Assembly (NCBI GenBank): GCA_021785155.1
Contig: JAJYGE010000099.1
Location: 1-10,740 of the forward strand
From: Planctomycetota bacterium
GTDB lineage: Bacteria; Planctomycetota; Phycisphaerae; WQYP01
Length of the DNA stretch: 10,740 nt
Reading direction: 5' to 3'
Position numbers and translations under genes: made by a program
The notes under the pieces: generated by a model
Databases searched by the model: none
What the model saw: only the letters and a program-made list of their open reading frames with translations
Told to the model about the DNA's origin: nothing
In this document: piece by piece, positions 6,805-10,740 of the stretch
How positions within the stretch are numbered: position 1 is the stretch's first letter
Layout of the letters: every line of letters begins with the position of its first letter

Positions 6805-8136
6805 ATGCCCAGAATATTTCCCGGTTCTTCTCCGCAACCAACACCGTCCAATGCCGCCAACAGCGCGCGGGACTATCGCACGTTTTATTATTCCGAACTG
6901 CGCGGTCGCAAAATATGTATGGGTAAAATCTCCGAGCGTGTCGGTAAAATCGCGGATATCGCTTTCAAATTGACCGAAACATATCCCGACGCTCTCGGGA
7001 TCGTGGTCGAACATGGATGGGGGAAACCCGCGGAGATGATTCCATGGCCGAAAGTGACACGCATTGAGGACGATTACGTTTTCGTATCACCCCCCGATCA
7101 GCCCGACCCGGGCACGATCAAGTACGGATCTGGGTTTCCGTGTTTTGTCGACCAGCCGGGATGGATACTGCTTGAGTCACATCTGATGGGCAAAACTATT
7201 TTTGACATGGATGGCCGGCGCACCGAGGTGGTCAATGATGTGCATCTTCTGGTATCGCATGACCGTATGATCCTCGTCCATGTTGATATCTCATTCAACG
7301 GATTTCTCCGACGGTGGGGCCTTTCGCGGGTCTTACACTCCAAAGAGCACCTCATCAATTGGAAATATGTGCAGCCGCTTTCACTGGAGGACGCGGTCAC
7401 ACGGGATGCGGTGCGGCTGTCCATTACGCGGAAACAAATTGAAGAACTGCCTCCAGAGGATTTAGCGGACACACTTGAAGAACTCACAGGCAAGGAGCAG
7501 CAGGCCCTTTTTTCCGCGCTGGCACCTGAAACCGCGGCGGAAACCCTGGTGGAAGCGGAACCGCGAACGCAGCGTCAGCTCATTGCGGATTTACGGCAGG
7601 AGCGCGCCGCAAAAATTCTCCAGGAAATGTCCGTCCCGCAACTTGCGGATTTATTTTCGGTATTGCCGCACGAGGACGCGGTGAAGATGATGCGGTTGCT
7701 GCCCGCGGATCAGGCTCAGCGAATCGGCGAGCTACTTTCGCAGAGAGAATCAATGGCACAATCCATGCTCAGTGAAGATTATATGGCGCTGCCGAAGGAA
7801 ACGCTGGTGGGCAGCGTACTGACGTCTATCCGCGGCTCCGGCAAGCCGCATGAGGCCATCTCCTACATTTATGTCATACAGCCTGAGGACAAACTGCTGC
7901 TGGGCGTCGTGGACCTGCGCGACATGGTATTGGCTCTGGACCAACGAACACTGGGTGAGATTATGGTGTCCCCGGTGGTAACCGCCGAGGCGGATGACAC
8001 GCGCGATGATCTGGCGGAGCTATTCCTCAAGTATCATTTCCGGATGCTGCCGGTGGTGGATCGTCGCGACCATCTATTGGGGGTTATCCACTTCAACGAT
8101 ATTACCAAGGGACTGATGGGCCGACTGCGGGTATGA
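6805..8136 (+). CDS. Soluble PRC-barrel + MgtE_N + CBS-pair protein, putative Mg2+ sensor of the adjacent transporter
   Basis: The 443-residue protein has no membrane segment. Residues about 20-85 and 105-175 look like two PRC-barrel-type beta domains (for example YYSELRGRKI...GKIADI and ILLESHLMGKTIFD). Residues about 210-310 form an MgtE_N-like right-handed superhelix of short helical repeats, with LPPEDLADTLEEL near 216 and LADLFSVLPHEDAVKMMRLLP further on. Residues about 321-443 are two CBS domains, the second with RMLPVVDRRDHLLGVIHFNDI. In MgtE, the N and CBS domains bind Mg2+ and gate a following membrane domain; that membrane domain is absent here. Because the gene follows an NRMT-like transporter by 16 bases, it probably senses Mg2+ or nucleotide and controls that transporter in trans (inference). 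The ATG at 6805 is chosen over an in-frame TTG at 6793; AGG at 6790-6792 is a weak, distant site. The stop overlaps the next start (ATGA). Confidence 0.85.
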   Translation: MPRIFPGSSPQPTPSNAANSARDYRTFYYSELRGRKICMGKISERVGKIADIAFKLTETYPDALGIVVEHGWGKPAEMIPWPKVTRIEDDYVFVSPPDQPDPGTIKYGSGFPCFVDQPGWILLESHLMGKTIFDMDGRRTEVVNDVHLLVSHDRMILVHVDISFNGFLRRWGLSRVLHSKEHLINWKYVQPLSLEDAVTRDAVRLSITRKQIEELPPEDLADTLEELTGKEQQALFSALAPETAAETLVEAEPRTQRQLIADLRQERAAKILQEMSVPQLADLFSVLPHEDAVKMMRLLPADQAQRIGELLSQRESMAQSMLSEDYMALPKETLVGSVLTSIRGSGKPHEAISYIYVIQPEDKLLLGVVDLRDMVLALDQRTLGEIMVSPVVTAEADDTRDDLAELFLKYHFRMLPVVDRRDHLLGVIHFNDITKGLMGRLRV

Positions 8137-8387
8137 ACCGCGGACAAATGAATGGGTGCCGTATGCCACGAATGAAAATGACGCCGCTGGTTAAGATATC
8201 TCTGATGGCCTTGAGGATCTACCTGCTGATCCTGCTGACTCTGATTATTGTGAGCTTCGCGCGCGTGCTCAAATCGGGAAAATCCGAGACCGCCCCCGCG
8301 GCTTCCCAACGAACACCCAGCACCCAACCATTGGGACCAACAGCAGTGCCTTCAAAGAAAAAACACGGCGACCAACGGCCTTCCTGA
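8133..8387 (+). CDS. Small single-pass membrane protein of unknown function
   Basis: This 84-residue protein starts with an ATG that overlaps the stop of the preceding gene as ATGA, so translation is probably coupled. It has a basic N-terminus, one long hydrophobic helix at about 19-44 (LMALRIYLLILLTLIIVSFA) and a Ser/Thr/Pro-rich tail ending in a KKK-containing hydrophilic segment. In-frame ATGs at 8148, 8163 and 8175 are also possible starts, but none has a clear ribosome binding site. I do not recognise the family. Its place at the end of the NRAMP/MgtE_N operon suggests a small accessory subunit, but it could equally be an unrelated membrane microprotein. Confidence 0.6.
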   Translation: MNRGQMNGCRMPRMKMTPLVKISLMALRIYLLILLTLIIVSFARVLKSGKSETAPAASQRTPSTQPLGPTAVPSKKKHGDQRPS

Positions 8388-8409
8388 GGCTGGTTCGCTA
8401 TCTGGAAGG

Positions 8410-8510
8410 GTTGACAACGCGGGCGCACAAGCGAACAATGAAACACATTGATACGGTCTTTGTGAAGGAGCGTGTATCGTGCGCAGGATGCAAATTTTCG
8501 GATTTGGTGC
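8410..8510 (+). repeat. 101-bp direct repeat, left copy
   Basis: This copy is identical to 10381-10481. It contains TTGACA-17-AACAAT, a ribosome binding site (AAGGAG, 8465-8470), a GTG start at 8479 and ten following codons of the lipoprotein gene, then diverges at 8511. The complete identity implies a recent duplication or ongoing gene conversion. Confidence 0.97.
8411..8439 (+). promoter_or_regulatory. Promoter copy in the left repeat, candidate promoter of the island
   Basis: TTGACA (8411-8416) matches the -35 consensus fully, and AACAAT (8434-8439) matches 4 of 6 -10 bases at a 17-base spacing. Transcription would start near 8446 and read through the truncated lipoprotein start into the two island genes. 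Confidence 0.45.
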
Positions 8511-8538
8511 CCCGCTTGACCTTTGGACGAGTTTATAG
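8479..8538 (+). pseudogene. Truncated copy of the lipoprotein gene start, 19-codon leader peptide
   Basis: GTG at 8479, with AAGGAG 8 bases upstream, opens the same frame as the lipoprotein at 10450. After GFGA the sequence leaves the repeat, reads PLDLWTSL and stops at TAG 8536-8538, before any lipobox. It is a remnant created by the insertion. Because it keeps a strong ribosome binding site and ends 28 bases before the island's first ATG, it could serve as a leader that loads ribosomes for that gene. Confidence 0.7.
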
Positions 8539-8560
8539 AATCCGGGGATCAGGCTATAAC
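8532..8560 (+). promoter_or_regulatory. Possible leaderless promoter of the island's first gene
   Basis: TTTATA (8532-8537) and TATAAC (8555-8560) lie 17 bases apart, and the ATG at 8567 begins 6 bases after the -10 box. A transcript would start at or next to the A of ATG, which fits the lack of any ribosome binding site there. TTGACC at 8516 is a better -35 by sequence but is wrongly spaced. Confidence 0.3.
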
Positions 8561-8566
8561 GCTTAA

Positions 8567-9019
8567 ATGTCAAAAAGACCCGATTATCAGCAGCCCCCTG
8601 CGGATATCAAACGGGGTTGCATCGCGCGTTGGCCCGCGGATAAACCGCCGCCGGAGGTAATAGCGCAGAGAGTACGGTACCGCGCTAATGGAAAGCACAA
8701 GAGTTACCCTTCCCGGCAGGGATTCTGGAACTTGGTGCGAGCGGATGCTGCAAAATGCCCCACGTTTTCCGAGGATCAATGGCACAAGCTGGAAGATGTA
8801 CTGCGACGAGCCATCCTCTCCGGTTTTGTGGGAGAGGACTTCCGGGGTGATTTCCCATCGCGTGTCTGGGCGTACATTAACGGGAAGTTATACGAGGCGA
8901 GATATGGGGGAGCCAACGGTGAATATCACGGATTTCCGATCGAATCTCCACAGGGATTTCCACGCGATCAAGACGGTCTGTTAGAAAGGATTCCAAGTGT
9001 CGAAATACCTGTCCATTGA
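8567..9019 (+). CDS. Island protein 1, unrecognised 150-residue soluble protein
   Basis: I do not recognise this family with certainty. The protein is basic at the N-terminus (KRGCIARWPADKPPPEV, then RVRYRANGKHKSYPSRQGFW), has a helical middle (about 65-90: FSEDQWHKLEDVLRRAILSGF) and a compact C-terminal beta motif: FPSRVWAYINGKLYEARYGG at about 103-122, then GEYHGFPIE. Invariant-looking aromatic and charged residues in that last part suggest a small folded domain that may bind nucleic acid or another protein. There are no signal peptide, membrane segment or Cys pairs. TAA at 8564-8566 immediately precedes the ATG in frame, so this is the most upstream start, yet it has no ribosome binding site. 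Its end overlaps the next gene by 23 bases, so the two are a translational unit. A toxin-like role is only a guess from the pairing. Confidence 0.72.
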   Translation: MSKRPDYQQPPADIKRGCIARWPADKPPPEVIAQRVRYRANGKHKSYPSRQGFWNLVRADAAKCPTFSEDQWHKLEDVLRRAILSGFVGEDFRGDFPSRVWAYINGKLYEARYGGANGEYHGFPIESPQGFPRDQDGLLERIPSVEIPVH

Positions 9020-10328
9020 ATGTGATTGGCTTGACCAGCCGGTCTCGGATGCAGTGGAACGCAGGACATGGGCCTGCATTCGCATGTTCGCGGCGTCGCG
9101 GTCCGTTACGCGACTGTGGGACCGCGACGCGAAATCCGAGCGCGTATCGCTGTACGTTCCGGCGTTTCCGCTTGCAAATTGGATTGTCGAAAATTGGTGG
9201 GCTCTTCTCAACGAACCTAGCCGAAGCGAATGTATTCCATGCGATGGGGACGATTTATCCGAGGCGCAAAAACAATGGCTGCGTCGGCACTGTCTGCGGT
9301 CAGCGGATCCGGCGTTACTGCTGCCCCAGGCCTGCTTTTACAACGACGGCCGAAGCATCTGCATCCAATGGGCGGCCGATGAGCAGGATTCTCGCCCGCA
9401 AATGCCGGGGCATTTCGTTGAATCCGGACTGGTTCGTATTTCGTCAGATGAAGCTCAATTATCGCTGCGCGAGTTTGTGGCAAATGTGATCAGCCGCCTG
9501 GAAGGCATCGATGATGACCGAGTCGCGCGCATGCGCGCAAATTGGAAGGCGATTGTCGAAGCCGGTCCCGACGAGCTCGAATTTTGTCGTGCCGCCGGAC
9601 AAATGGGCCTGGACCCCTATCAATCCGGCGATTGGGATCCGCTTGTTGTGTCTCTTCTGGAGAACGGAATTGGTGACGACACCGAACGGCCCATCGTCGG
9701 CGATTTTCTCAAGGCGGTAGACTTGGCCGCGGCGGTAGACGTATGGAAATGGGTCAAGGGAGTCGAAAATGATCTTTCCATTGGAAAATCACCCAAGAAA
9801 CAGACTATTGCCGAACTGCCTGCGTCGAACGCGGCCTCGCTGGGCTACCAAATGGCCAGACAAGTGCGCGATACCGTCGCCCTCGGGCCAGGCGAGCCGG
9901 TAGACTCCATCGAGGAAGTCGCTCGCAGGTTGGATATCGCCGCGCTTTCCTTTGACGACCACAACCATCTGCCCAGCACCGATGTGCGCGCCGTTGTCGG
10001 CTGGGATCCCAGCCGGAAAGCAGTAATCGCCGGACCAAAGCCGGGGAGGCAGGATAGCCTGCGATTTTTGGAGGCCCGCGGCCTTTTCCTCGCCGCTTGG
10101 AACTGCCAGCGCAGCGCCAGGTTGATTACCGATGCGCACACTTGGGACCAACAGGCAGCCAGGGCCTTTGCCGCAGAGTTGCTGGCACCCAGAAGAGACT
10201 TGGCTGCGGATTTGGCCAAAGACAGCACCGGCGATGTGATCCGACGCCTTGCCGAGAAATATGTTGTCAGTGCCCGTGTCGTGGAGCATCAACTCAACAA
10301 CGCCAATGTATTTTCCGGGATAGAGTAA
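8997..10328 (+). CDS. Island protein 2, ImmA/IrrE-like protein with a lost HExxH metal site
   Basis: This is a 443-residue soluble protein. The N-terminal half (about 1-230) contains the segment VSLYVPAFPLANWIVENWWALLNEPSRSE, and I recognise no catalytic motif in it. The C-terminal part (about 275-443) follows the ImmA/IrrE pattern: SIEEVARRLDI, a core ending RFLEARGLFLAAW (356-368), and QQAARAFAAELLAP (385-398), which corresponds to the usual EANAFAAELLMP helix. In active family peptidases the core reads RFxLAHELGHxxxH; here H, E and H are replaced by R361, G362 and L365, and the later acidic ligand by a glutamine. It is therefore probably a binding or scaffold domain, not a peptidase. GTG at 8997 follows AAAGGA (8985-8990) by 6 bases. 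Family members act as antitoxins or antirepressors, so with the overlapping gene it may form a regulatory or defence pair (inference). Confidence 0.78.
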   Translation: MSKYLSIECDWLDQPVSDAVERRTWACIRMFAASRSVTRLWDRDAKSERVSLYVPAFPLANWIVENWWALLNEPSRSECIPCDGDDLSEAQKQWLRRHCLRSADPALLLPQACFYNDGRSICIQWAADEQDSRPQMPGHFVESGLVRISSDEAQLSLREFVANVISRLEGIDDDRVARMRANWKAIVEAGPDELEFCRAAGQMGLDPYQSGDWDPLVVSLLENGIGDDTERPIVGDFLKAVDLAAAVDVWKWVKGVENDLSIGKSPKKQTIAELPASNAASLGYQMARQVRDTVALGPGEPVDSIEEVARRLDIAALSFDDHNHLPSTDVRAVVGWDPSRKAVIAGPKPGRQDSLRFLEARGLFLAAWNCQRSARLITDAHTWDQQAARAFAAELLAPRRDLAADLAKDSTGDVIRRLAEKYVVSARVVEHQLNNANVFSGIE

Positions 10329-10380
10329 TCGCCCAAGGGCACGGATGGATGGCATTTCTTGAACACTCGCGTTGTACTTA

Positions 10381-10481
10381 GTTGACAACGCGGGCGCACA
10401 AGCGAACAATGAAACACATTGATACGGTCTTTGTGAAGGAGCGTGTATCGTGCGCAGGATGCAAATTTTCGGATTTGGTGC
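10381..10481 (+). repeat. 101-bp direct repeat, right copy
   Basis: This copy is identical to 8410-8510. It continues without a break into the intact lipoprotein reading frame, so it holds the working promoter, ribosome binding site and start of that gene. Confidence 0.97.
10382..10410 (+). promoter_or_regulatory. Promoter of the lipoprotein gene
   Basis: TTGACA (10382-10387) and AACAAT (10405-10410) are separated by 17 bases, as in the left repeat copy. The predicted start near 10417 gives a leader of about 33 bases before the GTG at 10450. Confidence 0.45.
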
Positions 10482-10740
10482 TTTGATTTTGGCCGCCGGC
10501 CTCGCAGGCTGCAGTCAGAATTCAGAAAGTCTTTTAGCCCCGGCCCCCAATCCACCGGTCGCGGATATTCCCATTCCCATGGGAATGCATATCGATTTAA
10601 GCCGGTCGCAAAGCACCTATGCGCCGGGTTCAAATATTCGTCTGGTCAATGAGTTGTACGTCGGGTCCGATCCGCGTTTAAGCGTGGCCCGGTTTTTTCT
10701 GCATAACATGCCCATTTACAAATGGAAAATGCAGGAAGAA
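10450..10740 (+). CDS. Lipoprotein, 5' part only (gene runs off the window)
   Basis: GTG at 10450 lies 8 bases after AAGGAG (10436-10441). The 97 codons seen encode a basic N-terminus (VRRMQ), a hydrophobic stretch and the lipobox LAGC with the lipidated cysteine at residue 21, followed by SQNSES, so it is exported and lipid-anchored; the residue after Cys is Ser, compatible with outer-membrane sorting. The mature part starts with a Pro-rich linker (LLAPAPNPPVADIPIPMGMHI) and continues NELYVGSDPRLSVARFFLHNMPIYKW. The pattern of a basic or aromatic residue run followed by MP and a Trp recalls small planctomycete and proteobacterial envelope lipoproteins, but I cannot name the family. The reading frame is open to the last base. 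The 5' 32 coding bases are the part duplicated upstream by the island. Confidence 0.82.
   Translation, partial: MRRMQIFGFGALILAAGLAGCSQNSESLLAPAPNPPVADIPIPMGMHIDLSRSQSTYAPGSNIRLVNELYVGSDPRLSVARFFLHNMPIYKWKMQEE

Larger units (their letters stand above)
8410..10380 (+). mobile_element. 1,971-bp two-gene insertion bounded by 101-bp direct repeats
   Basis: The same 101 bases occur at 8410-8510 and 10381-10481 without a mismatch; the flanks differ immediately on both sides. Between them lie exactly two overlapping genes in one orientation. The repeated segment is the promoter, ribosome binding site and first 32 coding bases of the lipoprotein gene that starts at 10450, so the ancestral site can be rebuilt by joining 8409 to 10381. 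There is no integrase, transposase, tRNA or terminal inverted repeat. The pattern matches insertion with long target duplication, known for some restriction-modification genes, but recombination at a short homology carried by the incoming DNA is an alternative. The unit is given as left repeat plus insert. Confidence 0.65.

Noticed and set aside
10331..10340. Palindrome GCCCAAGGGC after the second island gene, as a terminator
   Set aside because: The loop would be two bases and there is no U-run; it is too short to support a call.
8511..10380. Insertion sequence or integrative element with its own recombinase
   Set aside because: Neither of the two genes resembles a transposase or integrase, the ends are not inverted repeats, and no tRNA gene is present.
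9789..10409. Minus-strand open frame of 206 codons over the ImmA/IrrE-like gene
   Set aside because: It is opposite the conserved FAAELLAP region, and its N-terminal sequence is just the reverse reading of the 101-bp repeat.

Overview
The window looks like chromosomal DNA of a free-living Gram-negative bacterium, most plausibly a planctomycete of the Phycisphaerae type. The reasons are a secreted Ser/Thr/Asn-rich protein with a C-terminal PEP-CTERM sorting signal, a lipoprotein with a normal lipobox, moderate GC and sigma70-like promoters. The phylum is an inference; no rRNA or other phylogenetic marker is present. All genes lie on the + strand.

Layout. (1) 90-1817: an exported PEP-CTERM protein. 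(2) 1883-5168: an ABC transporter operon behind a good sigma70 promoter. It encodes a 596-residue permease with two permease domains in one chain, a NitT/TauT-type ATPase, and a separate protein carrying the C-terminal 'AAA-associated' domain that is often fused to such ATPases. No substrate-binding protein is present. (3) 5249-8387: a second operon behind a promoter of nearly the same design, with a perfect 17-bp palindrome at its predicted start site. It encodes an NRAMP-superfamily transporter whose metal-site motifs are not those of Mn/Fe NRAMPs, a soluble protein of two PRC-barrel-like domains plus the cytosolic (MgtE_N + CBS pair) part of the MgtE magnesium channel, and a small single-pass membrane protein. 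The simplest reading is a magnesium (or related divalent cation) uptake locus with its sensor on a separate polypeptide. (4) 8410-10481: a compact two-gene insertion bounded by perfect 101-bp direct repeats. It holds an unrecognised 150-residue protein and a 443-residue protein with an ImmA/IrrE-like C-terminus that has lost its HExxH metal site. (5) 10450-end: the start of a lipoprotein gene whose promoter, ribosome binding site and first codons are the repeated 101 bp.

The most notable item is region 4. The repeat copies precisely the promoter and 5' end of the lipoprotein gene, so the insertion leaves that gene intact and gives the island a copy of its promoter. The island has no integrase, transposase, tRNA or terminal inverted repeats. 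This resembles the 'insertion with long target duplication' known for some restriction-modification genes, and suggests a small selfish or defence module of toxin-antitoxin type. That function is inferred from layout and the ImmA/IrrE relationship, not proven.

No stretch longer than 300 bases is without a gene. No rRNA, tRNA, CRISPR array or insertion sequence was seen.
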